Assembly (NCBI GenBank): GCA_014529385.2
Contig: CM043960.1
Span: 117,498,043 to 117,562,042, forward strand
DNA: 64,000 nt
Source of the DNA: Adiantum capillus-veneris
Lineage: Eukaryota > Streptophyta > Polypodiopsida > Polypodiales > Pteridaceae
Direction: 5' to 3'
The notes beneath the pieces were generated by a model. The model was not told where the DNA came from and did not search any database. It saw only the letters and a list, made by a program, of their open reading frames with translations. How positions within the stretch are numbered: the first letter of the stretch is position 1; every line of letters starts with the position of its first letter. The position numbers were made by a program, and so were the translations under genes. Of this stretch, positions 22,064 to 32,799 are shown piece by piece.

Positions 22064-24573
22064 CTATGCTAAACCAAAAGCATCGAGGTAAAGTTTCACA
22101 ATCCGAGGAGTATCTGCTAGGTCCTCCTCCTCCATCCACTTCGCATCAAATGCAGGAAAGTTCTTGAACTTAACCAAGAACCGCCTTCGGACTGTACCTT
22201 TCTTCGTATCCGTATGTGCCGAAATCTGTTCAAGAACAAGGGTCTCCTCGTTTTCTTTCACTACGGGTTGCTCATCAAGCTCCCCATCATCAGGCACATC
22301 ACCCTTAGCAGGTTTCAAGAGACTCACATGCAATGCATTGTGAATCCTCCAAGTATCTGGCAGTTTCAATCGGAAGGAGACATCATTTATCTTTTCAGTT
22401 ATCTGGAAAGGTCCGTAGTATCGCATACTAAGCTTTGGAAAAAGCCTCTCCTTTTCCTTTTTCTTTCTTAGGCGTGCCTTCTCAAAAGTAAGAGAACACA
22501 ATCATCCTCCTTCAGTTTCAAGTCGCGAGATGGCGATCCGCTGCCTTTTTCTGTCGTTCTTGAGACTCCTGCACAGTCTCGCGAACCTTGGCAAAAGCCG
22601 TTTCCAAATCTCGCGAATATTCATCCGCTTCAAATATCTAATCTTTCGTGCTCAGGAAGGATGAAACCTTCGCAACACTCTCAACAATCTCAAATGGCGT
22701 CTTCCCCGTCGAAGAGTGTATCGTGTTATTGTAGGCAAATTCCACCAAAGGTAAGTTCTTTTCCCATTGAGTCTTCTGATCCGAGATACAAGACTTCAAT
22801 AAATCTAAAACCACTAAATTGGCAATCTCAAATTGCCCGTCAGTCTGCAAGTGGAACGATGACGAGAACTGCAGCCGCGTGCCAATGTTCTCGCAAATTG
22901 CCTTCCAAAACAAACTCATAAATCTGGGGTCTCTGTCGAAGACAATCGTCTCAGACGTGCCATGTAATCGGAAAATCATCGTGATCATTCTGTGTTCTCG
23001 GGAGATCAAAAATGAAATCCATTTCAATATTTTCCCAAGGGTGGGTGGGTATGGGTAAAGGCTGTAACAATTCCTGTGCCTTATCCTTGTCAAACTTGAC
23101 CTTCAGGCATACTGCGCACAAACTCTTCCACATCCTTTTTGAGTCTCGGCCAAAAGAAGTATCTCTCTACCCCTTCATGGTGGTAGCAATGCCGCGGTGA
23201 CCCATAAAAGGTGGACAGTGGCATTCCGTCATAACCTTTGCCTTCAACGGTTGTGTAACGCACAACATAGTCTTTCTCATCAAGTAGCCTTCCCGAAGGG
23301 AGTATCCAGCTACTGTCTCCCCATCCCGTATCCGTGTGAAAATATCTGCAAAATCTGTATGTGTGGCATATTGATCGACCATATCCTCGAAGCTCCTATG
23401 ATGTATCGTGGAAATAGCCAAATCCAACGGCTTCCGAGACAAAGCATCTGCCACCACATTCTTTTGTCCCTGCACATGGACAATCTGGAAGTGAAACTAT
23501 GACAAGATGTTCGCCCACCGCATCTGCTTTTCCAAAAGCTACTTCTATGGCAAGAAGTAGCGCAAACTCTGATGGTCTATAAAGACAGTAAAATTAGCTC
23601 CGAGTAGGTAATGCCGCCACTGAGTAAGAGCATGGATAACCACCAAAAGCTCTCTCAAAAATCTGTGATGTCATCTCCGGCCTAGAGAACAATCGGCTCT
23701 CGTAAGCAATGACATGGCCTTCTTGCATCAAGACCGCACCGAGACTACGACCATAAGCATCACAAAATACTTCAAATGACTTCTGCAAGTCCGGCAAAGT
23801 CAAATCTGGTCCTGTAGTCAATTTCTCTTTCAATGTCTGAAAGGCAGTCACCTCTGTGGATCCCCACGAGAAAAAGACTCCTTTCTGTATCAAGATATGC
23901 AAAGGGGAAGCAACCTCTGCAAACTTTCGAATGAACCGTCTGTAGTACGAACACAGTCCCAAGAAGCTTTCAACTTCATGGACATTCTTCAAATCGGGCC
24001 AATCACGGATAGTGTCTATCTTGGCCGGATCCATTTGCACTCCTGTTTGCTGAGACAAGGTGTCCCAAAAAAAATGTATCTCTGAAGCATATGATCTCTG
24101 TGTTCTGCTTCATTCTTGGAGAAAACAATGATATCATCAAAGAAAGTGCCAACAAATAGCCTGTACTCTCGAAAAATCATGTCCATCATCCGGTTAAATG
24201 TCGCAGGAGCATTGGTTAAGCCAAAAGGCATCACCAAAAACTCAAATTACCAAAAAGTCATCCGAAAGGCTGTCTTGTAGACGTCTTCCGGTGCAATTCG
24301 GATCTAATAATATCCACTCTTCAGGTCAATCCTGCTAAAGCACGAGGATCCCTGTAACCTGTCGAGTATATCATCGATCCTAGGAATCAGAAATCTGTTC
24401 TTGATGGTGATTTCGTTGAGAGCGCTATAATCGATACACATTCTCCAAGATCCGTCTTTCTTCAAATCCAACAACAGTGGAGAGCAATACGGTGAAGTAC
24501 TATGCTGGACAAGACCCTTTTCCAAGAGGTCTTTCACTGGGTTCATAATCTTTTCATTCTGTACTCGGCTCAC
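22064..24573 (-). pseudogene. Ty3/gypsy pol, RT through chromodomain (A2)
   Basis: From the right: RT start ([28 protein letters not shown], 24304-24573), RT palm ([31 protein letters not shown], 24016-24237), RNase H (VFCDAYGRSLGAVLMQEGH, VVADALSRKP), an HHCC remnant (GHRGIATTMKG), integrase core (MDFIFDLPRTQND, FDRDPRFMSLFWK, HLQTDGQFEIAN), GPY/F (RYYGPFQI) and chromodomain (RRFLVKFKNFPAFDAKW) ending at 22064. At least five frame breaks and stops interrupt it. This would be the polymerase-integrase of an autonomous chromovirus; this copy is dead. Confidence 0.88.
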
Positions 24574-24601
24574 ATGGTAAGGTGGCCGGTTCGGTGGCGT
24601 G

Positions 24602-25492
24602 CTTCTCTTTCTTCACACATGAGCTTGTGTGAGTGGGTGTGTGATAATGCCTTGCAAAAATCAGCCCCCTCTCTCTCTTGGGCGAGCCCTCTTGCTAATT
24701 GCTCTTGCTGAAGCCTCATTGGCCCTCCCCAAGTCAAGCCAATCACAATTAAGCAACATAAGTGATAGCCTTCTGACATGTGTCTCCCTTTCCCCTTTTG
24801 TGAGAGCTTTAGGTAATTAAATAATTAAACTAAACTCTCATTGGACCCCTTTGTCTCCTGGCCAATAAGAATCAGGCAAGCCATGGAGCTCCTGAATGCT
24901 CATTGGACCCCTTGGGAGACTGCCCAATAGTCTTCTAGGAGACTTAATTCTCATTGGTTTCTTTTATTAAATGTTTTTAAATTAATTAAACTAGATTTAC
25001 TCTAGCTTAATTCTCATTGGTCCACTTCAAGGGTCATCCAATAGAAATTGGGCACACCTTGTGGGGATCTGGCCTAGGGAGCTGACATGAGTCCCTCATT
25101 CCCTTTGTGTAAAGGGAGCCTGTGTGTGTCTGTGTGGCTTTCTCTCTCATCCCCTACCTTTAGGGCTCGCCCCCTCCCATGTAGGGATGTGCAAAGACTT
25201 TTAGGGCACACACAAAGCATCCAATTTTCCCTAGGGTTGACCTTTGGACACAACCTTTGAATTTTGGAACCTTAGCATTTTGGAAGTCTTAATGGGCTGA
25301 ACCTTAGGGTCTTTTTAGCCCATTGTTGCACATGGCTCTTTTGCAGATGGCCCCCCCTTTGGATCCCTATTGTGGCCGGTCTGCTAGCTTAACCAATATT
25401 CTAGCTTTTTCTCCCCTGGCCTTCCCCACATTGAATGATTAGTTTAATATGAGAAAATCATTTAGGAGAATTAGATATTGATTATTATGACA
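24602..25492 (-). repeat. Family C 3' LTR, truncated
   Basis: It matches 31878-32790 of the 5' LTR with few differences, apart from a ~26 bp indel near 25370 where one of two CCTTTGGATCCCTA copies is missing. It ends GATTATTATGACA at 25492. Homology starts abruptly at 24602, joined to family A RT sequence. Confidence 0.9.
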
Positions 25493-25848
25493 TTACCTCT
25501 CTCTTGAAATCATAGTCGTCCTCGACTATGGTGTAGAGAAGATAAAGCATGTTCATGAGTCCTTTTCTTAGCGGATAGAGGATCCCTATGTTACCCTACG
25601 ACATCATTCCACAATGGATGACTAGTCCATTTGGCGCTTGAGAGCCTGAGGCTGCCGTAAGCATGTCTGCACATTAGTCCTATCAGTCTTCCATAGTAGA
25701 GTGACAAGCTCTACTTGGTGTTTGGGAGACGTCGTCTCCGCAAACTTGATCTAAGCATGCATACTACTTCATTTTTGTGCACAAATAAAGAAAAAGAGAG
25801 TCTTATAAGACAAAAATTTTGTTCATTTTTAACATTTTGTACATTTGC
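25493..25848 (-). other. Family C 3' non-coding region
   Basis: It starts with a purine tract in complement (TTACCTCTCTCTTGAAATC), probably the plus-strand primer. No gene is seen. The same stretch with small changes follows the C' LTR at 47276-47513. Confidence 0.6.
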
Positions 25849-27954
25849 TTACTCTTGGGAAGCATTGTAAGCATTGACAAGGTTTAGGTTATCCTTTAAT
25901 TGTATGCCTTGCATCCATCTAGCATCTTCAAAAGGATAATTCTTAAACTTAATAAGATATCGTCGGATAGTCTTACCGCCTCTTAGTACCTTGTCTTCAT
26001 GTCGGAGAATGGACTCGGGCTGCAGCACCTCTTCTTGGTCCTCGATCTCCGGTGGGTCTTCAATAGTTGGTTCTTGAGGTGGCTCTCCTTTGTAAGGCTT
26101 TAATAGGCTCACATGAAAAGCATTGTGTATGAGCCAATGATTGGGCAACTTGAGTTGATAGGCCATCTCATTGATTGGCCTAAGAATCTGAAAGGGACCA
26201 TAGTACCTTTTTGCTAGTTTAGCATAGTACTTTTGGTGACCCGTAGGATTCTTGCCCGTTGTGTGCCTTAATCGAGCCTTGGGAAACTTTAACAAGACCC
26301 AATCGTTTTCTTTAAAGGCTTGGGCTCTTCTGTGCTTGTAAACAACAGCCTTTTGCCTTTGCTGTGAGATAGAGATAGCATCCTTAATCTTTTGGAAAGA
26401 TTCTTGTAGGTCTCGGCTATACTCATCTGCAGCGAAGATCTTCCCATGTACCTTAAGTAGCAAGGGACTTTTTGATCTTCCCTCAATTACCTCGAAAGGT
26501 GTTTTTCCCCTGGAAATATGTACAGTGTTATTGTAAGCATACTCCACTAAGGATAAGTACTTCTCCCATTGGGATCTTTGATCTACTTCCGTTACATAGG
26601 CTTTTAGTAGATCGAGAATGGTTAGGTTAGCTATTTCACTTTGGCCATCAGTTTGTGGATGATAGGCCGAAGAGAAGTTTAGCCTTGTTCCTAAATTCTC
26701 AAAGAGACCCTTCCAGAAATTACTGGTCATTCTAGGATCTCTATCCGACACTATGGACATGGGCAAGCCATGGTACTTGAAAATTTGTGAAATAAAGAGG
26801 GTTGCCATTTGATGGGCTTTGATAGTCTTTTTGACAGGTATAAAATAAGCTTGTTTACTAAACCTGTCTACTATCGTCCATATTCCCGTAGTCCCATGGA
26901 TAGACTTAGGCAATCCAAAGATAAAATCCATGGATATGCTCTCCCATGGTGAATAAGGGATTGGCAAGGATTGAAGCAATCCAAGTTGCTTCCCTCTATC
27001 AAATTTTGTCTTTTGGCATACCACACATTTGGAAACATACTCTTGTATGTTCACTTTCATGGTAGGCCAATAGAAATATGTTTCAATTCCCTTTAAGGTA
27101 GACTGAATCCCTCTATGCCCCGCATAAGGTGGAGCATGAGATTCATACATTACTTTCTCACGTAGTGAGTTAGTAACGCATAGTCTATTGCCATAGAGAA
27201 GATAACCATCTTGTAAAGTAAATGGTTCTTCTTTCTTCCCTAATGCAAGGGCTGAAATCACATCTCTAAAATCGGGATCAATAGCATACTCATCTATCAT
27301 TGAAGATAGATCATTGTGAGTTGCTATGGAAACCGCATTCACTCTCGGCCGTCTTGAGAGTGCATCAGCTACTTGATTATGCTTGCCAGCAATGTGAGCA
27401 ATATGAAAATGAAATTGCGAAAGAAAATTTGCCCACCTCATTTGTTTGTCGGAGAGCTTGGTCTGCGTCATGAAGTACTTACGACTTTGGTGATCCGTTC
27501 GCAGAATGAAAGGAGTCCCCAATAAATAGTGCTTCCATGAATCTAAGGCATGTAGAACTGCAAGGAGTTCCTTTTCGTATATGCCTAGAGCTTGCTCAAC
27601 AGGGTCGAGCCTTCGACTCTCATAGCCTATGACGTGCCCTTCTTGGAGCAAAACAGCTCCAAGGCAATCACCACAAGCATCGCATTGGACCTCAAATGGT
27701 TTTGAGAGATCCGGTAGTGTAAGCACAGGCTGAGAGATAAGCTTTTCTTTAAGCTTTTCGAAAGCATTGTTCTCCTTAGCAGACCATGTATACCTAACGC
27801 TTTTCTTTGTTAGGTCATGTAATGGTCCCGCAATTTGTGAGAACTTTTCTATGAAGCGTCTATAGTATGCACACATGCCTATGAAGCTTCTTAGTTCATG
27901 AAGATTCCTTGGTTTAGGCCATCCTTTTATTACCTCTAACTTGGATGGATCCAT
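25849..27954 (-). CDS. Family C pol: RNase H, integrase, chromodomain
   Basis: This uninterrupted 701-codon frame is the 3' two-thirds of a chromovirus pol. Domains by residue: RT thumb/connection 1-60 (FIGMCAYYRRFIEKFS); RNase H 85-200 with D92, E127/128, D154 and D197 (ADALSR); integrase HHCC with H273, H280, C310 and C313; DDE core with D343 (SMDFIFGLP), D404 (IVSDRDPR) and E440 (GQSEIAN); GPY/F at 584-590; chromodomain 643-695 (RRYLIKFKNYPFEDARW). All catalytic residues are present. The frame begins inside pol; the upstream RT piece (27914-28531) is in a different frame. RNase H removes RNA template and integrase inserts the cDNA. Confidence 0.93.
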   Translation of the reverse strand: MDPSKLEVIKGWPKPRNLHELRSFIGMCAYYRRFIEKFSQIAGPLHDLTKKSVRYTWSAKENNAFEKLKEKLISQPVLTLPDLSKPFEVQCDACGDCLGAVLLQEGHVIGYESRRLDPVEQALGIYEKELLAVLHALDSWKHYLLGTPFILRTDHQSRKYFMTQTKLSDKQMRWANFLSQFHFHIAHIAGKHNQVADALSRRPRVNAVSIATHNDLSSMIDEYAIDPDFRDVISALALGKKEEPFTLQDGYLLYGNRLCVTNSLREKVMYESHAPPYAGHRGIQSTLKGIETYFYWPTMKVNIQEYVSKCVVCQKTKFDRGKQLGLLQSLPIPYSPWESISMDFIFGLPKSIHGTTGIWTIVDRFSKQAYFIPVKKTIKAHQMATLFISQIFKYHGLPMSIVSDRDPRMTSNFWKGLFENLGTRLNFSSAYHPQTDGQSEIANLTILDLLKAYVTEVDQRSQWEKYLSLVEYAYNNTVHISRGKTPFEVIEGRSKSPLLLKVHGKIFAADEYSRDLQESFQKIKDAISISQQRQKAVVYKHRRAQAFKENDWVLLKFPKARLRHTTGKNPTGHQKYYAKLAKRYYGPFQILRPINEMAYQLKLPNHWLIHNAFHVSLLKPYKGEPPQEPTIEDPPEIEDQEEVLQPESILRHEDKVLRGGKTIRRYLIKFKNYPFEDARWMQGIQLKDNLNLVNAYNASQE

Positions 27955-29290
27955 TTGGATGCCATCTTGAGAGATAATGTGACCTAAATACTGAATCTCT
28001 TACAAGAAAAAATTCACTTTTCTTTCGATTAACATAAAGTTTATTCTCTCTTAAAACTTGAAATATTACCTGGAGGTGTTGCTTGTGTTCCTCCAATGAA
28101 TTAGAGTAGATGATAATATCATCAAAGAACACTCCAGTGAAGGTTCGATGAGGCCTGAACAGCTTCTCCATCAAGCGGTTGAATGTGGCTGGTGCATTGG
28201 TCAAGCCAAAAGGCATGACAATGTATTCGTAAAGACCAAATGTAGTACGAAATGCGGTCTTTACAATGTCTTGATCAACTATCCTTATTTGATGATAGCC
28301 ACTTTTTAGGTCAACCCTATTGAAGTAGGTCGATCCTTGTAGCTTATCAAATAGGTCTTCTACCCGTGGAACGGGAAACCTATTCTTGATAGTGATCCTA
28401 TTTAGTGCTCTATAGTCGACACACATACGATATGTGCCGTCTTTCTTTTGCACTAATAGCACACGTGAGCAAAATGGAGATGAGCTTGGCCTAACCATAC
28501 CCTTCTCAACTAACTCATGCACTTGCCGCATAATCTCCTCTTGTTGAGCTTGAGAAACTCTATAAGGAGGTTTATTAGGCGGTGAACTTCCTGGAAGAAG
28601 TTCAATTGCATGGTCATCATTACCTCGTTTAGGAGGTAGCTCACAAGGGATGTCGTCAATAAAAACATCTTGAAACCCCTTGAGAAAATTGGATAACTCT
28701 AATTCCTTTTGGTTGCTTTTATTTTCTTTTGCTAAAGCATTAGGTTCATTTTAAGAGTCTTTAACAAAAATCATGTACACGGAAATAGAGCTCTTTATTG
28801 ACTTGTTCAAAGCTGGTGTATGTACAATGGGGATGGTGTTACCCATTTCCTTAGCATCTATATACATGTCTTTTTCCCTGAACTTAAAGGAGATTCTCCT
28901 TTCAGGAAATTTAACATCGGCAGCCAGGCGGTCAAACCATGGTGCCCCTAGGATTACATCCTCATGCTTGAGAGGAGAGATAAAGAAGTCCTCTTTGTCC
29001 ACATAGCCTTGGACATGAAGCCTCAATTTCCCGATTAAGGGAGTGACTGAAGCTTCTTGCCCCTTGAAGGCACTGTCTGCGGGTAGGACATCTCCCATCT
29101 CGTAGGATTGTCTTCCTAGCTTGGTGGCCAACTCTATAGATATAAAATTGTGAGTAGAACCAGGGTCAAAGAGAATAAAAGCATCATGTTCTCTTACCTT
29201 TCCCCAAGCATGGCATAGAGGAGATCCTTTGTGGTGAGTTTGGTGAGTCTCCTCCTCTTGGATTTCAACCAAGGAAGCTCTAGAGGATCT
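27955..29290 (-). pseudogene. Family C pol: protease and reverse transcriptase
   Basis: Protease (about 29290-28980) has the active-site segment LFDPGSTHNFIS and later VILGAPWFDR. DPGS in place of DSGA is common in plant chromoviruses, so it is not counted as a defect. A TAA at 28751 then interrupts the same frame. RT follows (28531-28010): [49 protein letters not shown] and catalytic FFDDIIIYS. A one-base shift near 28000 disconnects RT from the rest of pol, with QYLGHIIS-type sequence scrambled. Gag-to-protease also changes frame near 29280. Confidence 0.88.
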
Positions 29291-30798
29291 TGGCGGTTGT
29301 TCTTTTGGGGACAAGCGCGGTACGCATGCCCTTGTTCGCCGCACTTGAAACACCGGTTATCCTTACGATAACGCTCAAGCTCTTCAGGAGAGAGTTTATT
29401 CTTACCTTTGTAAACTCCCTTCTCTTTAGCTTTGTTGGAGTTGCCCTTAGGAGACTTTTGGACATTGTCCTTCCCCTTAGGCTCATTGGAACCCTTGTTT
29501 TCCGGGGGCTTATTATTTCTTTTTGCCCCCGTTTGGAAATTGATTCGAGAGGCGACCATAGTGTGGTGTATTACCGCCGATATGGTACGTGGTCTTTGGG
29601 AGTTGACATACTCCGCCATTTCTTCGGTTAAGCCCGCACAAAATTGTTGCTTTTGCTCTCCAAAATCCAACTTTTTGAAGACAGTGGCTTTGAGTTGTAG
29701 GTCCCAAAACTTGTCTACATATTTGTGGATAGATTCATTGGGAGAGAGCTTTAAGCTTCGCCATTCGGTGAGTACTTTGTCTTTGGCATCGGTGGCCAAA
29801 AACTGCTTCATAATGAAAGCTCTTAAAGCTTTCCATGTTCGTGGAGCTTTACCGTTGGCTCGTAGGCTAGACCACCATTGTCTGGCGGACTTTTGAAAGT
29901 GCATAGCTACATGGCGTAGCTTAGAGGACTCCGTGAAGCCCTCATCTCCAAACACCGCATCGAATTGTTGGATAAAGGCCAAGACTTTGTCCGTAGCACC
30001 AAAGGTACCATCATAGGTAAGGAAAGAGATGTTCTTCCCTCCCTCTTTGAATTTCTTCAACTTGGACGACCTCTTCCATGCGGCATAGGATTTCCTATGG
30101 CCTCTTCTTTTTTATGGTTCAAAGGTTGCACCATCACTTTCTTCAGAAGGTGAAGAATTTGAAAAAGGTGGAGAAGAGGGTGATCTCTTTCTCGCCTTTT
30201 TCTTGTCTTGATCTTTGTCGTCTTCACCATAGCTTTCATAAGAGGAAGAGGATGAAGAAGATGGAGAAGAGGGTGTCCTCTTTCTCGCCTTTTTCTTCTC
30301 TTGCTTTTTATCATCCCTCTTTGAATTATGGCGTGGAGAAGAGTGTGATGGTCTTCTCCGCTTTGGTGGTGATGGAGAGCGTTTAGCCCGCCGTCTTCGT
30401 GGAGCCATCTCCGCCGAGGTGGCGGGAGACTCGCTTCTTTCTCGTTCCTTCGGTGGAGGCTCTTGAGTTCTCCTTTGGGAAGGAGATGCATCATCAAGAA
30501 GTAAATTCTTGAGCCCTTCATATGGATTCCCTTCTTCTTCCCGAATCGGAGAGAGACCTCTTTTGGTAGTCTCACAAGGAGGCTTCCTAGGTGTTCTCTC
30601 GTCATGGTGCTGAGCTTGGAGAATCCCGTGAGCACGGAGCTACCGTTGCACTTCACTTTGGAGAGATGGATTGCCCATGGCTTGTTGAAGCCTAGAAACA
30701 AGATAGTTAACAAGCATTGAAGCATCATTAGTAGCTTGCTCATGAGCAAAATCAAAGTTATCGACATTAATTTCACTCTCTTTACTATTGTCAGCCAT
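29194..30798 (-). pseudogene. Family C gag
   Basis: The capsid/nucleocapsid precursor. ATG at 30798 (MADNSKESEINVDNFDF) is the first ATG after the leader and keeps one frame to 29194. The N-terminal part is acidic. Then comes a basic Ser/Arg-rich region with two KKKARKR(T/S)PSSP units (about 30180-30310), the capsid domain (FQKSARQWWSSLRANGKA, WRSLKLSPNESIHKYVDKF) and a CCHC knuckle CFKCGEQGHAYRACPQ near 29310-29360. Two in-frame stops break it: TAG near 30640 and TAA at 30112. RS-type repeats next to a gag are somewhat unusual. Confidence 0.88.
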
Positions 30799-31215
30799 TC
30801 TAACAACTTTTAGGTGTAAAATTTTTAGGTGTACTTTGGCACTTCAAGCCCTAGTTGCTACTTCTCTTTACCCCTTTAGAAAAAGCACTCAAGCTACTGT
30901 ACCCGCAGCTCGAATACCATTAATTGCAAGGAATAGAAGAGAGGGTCTTTCGACACCAAAACAGCACCGGCTCCTGTCAAGCTTCTAATAGCTCAATAGT
31001 GGTTAAGCCGTAGGCAAGCCCCGTAGGACTCCACTATTAAGACCATAGCTCTCGACGGTGATGCCCCGTTAACTGCACGAAGGCAGGCGCACTGCAAGGC
31101 TGAAAAATCCCTATTCTACTTACTCACAGGCAATTAATAATACCAACCATTTGTAGCTAGCTTGAGGACCTCCCTTCTTGAGCAAGAAAAGAGAAACCTT
31201 GAGCTCTGATACTAA
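30799..31215 (-). other. Family C 5' leader and primer site
   Basis: It contains the decayed primer-binding site (GAGCTCTGATACTAA at 31201-31215, complement of TTAGTATCAGAGCTC), which resembles the tRNA-Met type with one change. The remaining ~400 bp is non-coding leader with no other recognisable signal. Confidence 0.65.
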
Positions 31216-32790
31216 TGTAACATTTAATGGCCTAATAACTTATGTGTAGCGGAAATTAGCATGAACATAGTGGGCATTTCATTAGAATAGATTCCTAATG
31301 AGAATTACAAGAGTGCTTGGGTGGAGAGAGCAACAAAAAGCATAACACCTAGTTAGATAGCATCGACAATACTTTCAAAAGAGAGAGAAATTAAGCTATT
31401 GACAACAGCTGAGGACCGGATTTTCATGGAGCCGGTCCCCCCTCCAAAAGGCTTTGTATTATGGTTTCTCCCATCAAGAGAGACATTGTACAATACAATT
31501 CTTTGTGTTCCTTCAAGACTAGCTAGTGCAATGAAGATGGAAACTTCATGCACTAAGCAAAACACTTAACAAACACAACTTGAATTATCCCCGTTCTCAG
31601 ACCCAAGACCTCACACACCTTCGAAGATGGTGAGAGCTAGCAGGGTATGAGAGTAGATTGAGAGGAAGAAGGAGTATCTTACGAGAAAGATGTACATCTC
31701 CTCATATAATCACTCATATGTAGCATAGCTTAGCTTGGTAGAGGCGATGAGCATGCATTGAAGCTTGGCTCTTGGTTGGATTTGCATCCACATGCCAAGA
31801 GAGTGTTGATGTAGGCTTCTATCTCACAAGCTTGGAGTAGGTGATGAGTTCTCCATTAAAGCTTGGGAAGAGATAGTCTTCTCTTTCTTCACACATGAGC
31901 TTGTGTGAGTGTGTGTGTGATAATGCCTTGCAAAAATCAGCCCCCTCTCTCTCTTGGGCGAGCCCTCTTGCTAATTGCTCTTGCTGAAGCCTCATTGGCC
32001 CTCCCCAAGTCAAGCCAATTACAATTAAGCAACATAAGTGATAGCCTTCTGACATGTGTCCCCCTTTCCCCTTTTGTGAGAGCTTTAGGTAATTAAATAA
32101 TTAAACTAAACTCTCATTGGACCCCTTTGCCTCCTGGCCAATAGGAATCAGGCAAGCCATGGGGCTCCTGAATGCTCATTGGACCCCTTGGGAGACTGCT
32201 CAATAGTCTTCTAGGAGACTTAATTCTCATTGGTTTCTTTTATTAAATGTTTTTAAATTAATTAAACTAGATTTACTCTAGCTTAATTCTCATTGGTCCA
32301 CTTCAAGGGTCATCCAATAGAAATTGGGCACACCTTATGGGCATCTGGCCTAGGGAGCTGACATGAGTCCCTCATTCCCTTTGTGTAAAGGGAGCCTGTG
32401 TGTGTTTGTGTGGCTTTCTCTCTCATCCCCTACCTTTAGGGCTCGCCTCCTCCCATGTAGGGATGTGCAAAGACTTTTAGGGCACACACAAAGCATCCAA
32501 TTTTCCTTAGGGTTGACCTTTGGACACAACCTTTGAATTTTGGAACCTTAGCATTTTGGAAGTCTTAATGGGCTGAACCTTAGGGTCTTTTTAGCCCATT
32601 GTTGCACATGGCTCTTTTGCAGATGGCCCCCCCTTTGGATCCCTATTTTCCCTCCTTTGGATCCCTACTATGGCCAGTCTGCTAGCTTAACCAATATTCT
32701 AGCTTTTTCTCCCCTGGCCTTCCCCACATTAAATGATCAGTTTAATATGAGAAAATCATTTAGGAGAATTAGATATTGATTATTATGACA
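31216..32790 (-). repeat. Family C 5' LTR
   Basis: TGTAACATTTAATGG...GATTATTATGACA, 1575 bp. It is internally rich in repeated CTCATTGGACCCC/CTCATTGG units (32110-32300). Related but diverged copies are at 44725-45180 and 45775-47275. The right flank is family A gag sequence (GCCTTGGCTC). Confidence 0.92.
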
Positions 32791-32799
32791 GCCTTGGCT

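Larger units (their letters stand above)
24602..32790 (-). mobile_element. Family C Ty3/gypsy chromovirus
   Basis: The innermost element of the nest. The 5' LTR is 31216-32790 (1575 bp) and the 3' LTR 24602-25492 is missing its first ~660 bp. Between them are leader, gag, protease, RT, RNase H, integrase and chromodomain, all on the minus strand. It is the best preserved retrotransposon here, with only a few stops and one or two frameshifts. No TSD can be tested because the left junction is deleted. Confidence 0.92.

Noticed and set aside
28950-29290. DPGS in the family C protease as an inactivating change
   Set aside because: DPG(S/A)TH is a frequent variant in plant chromovirus proteases, so it is not evidence of loss.
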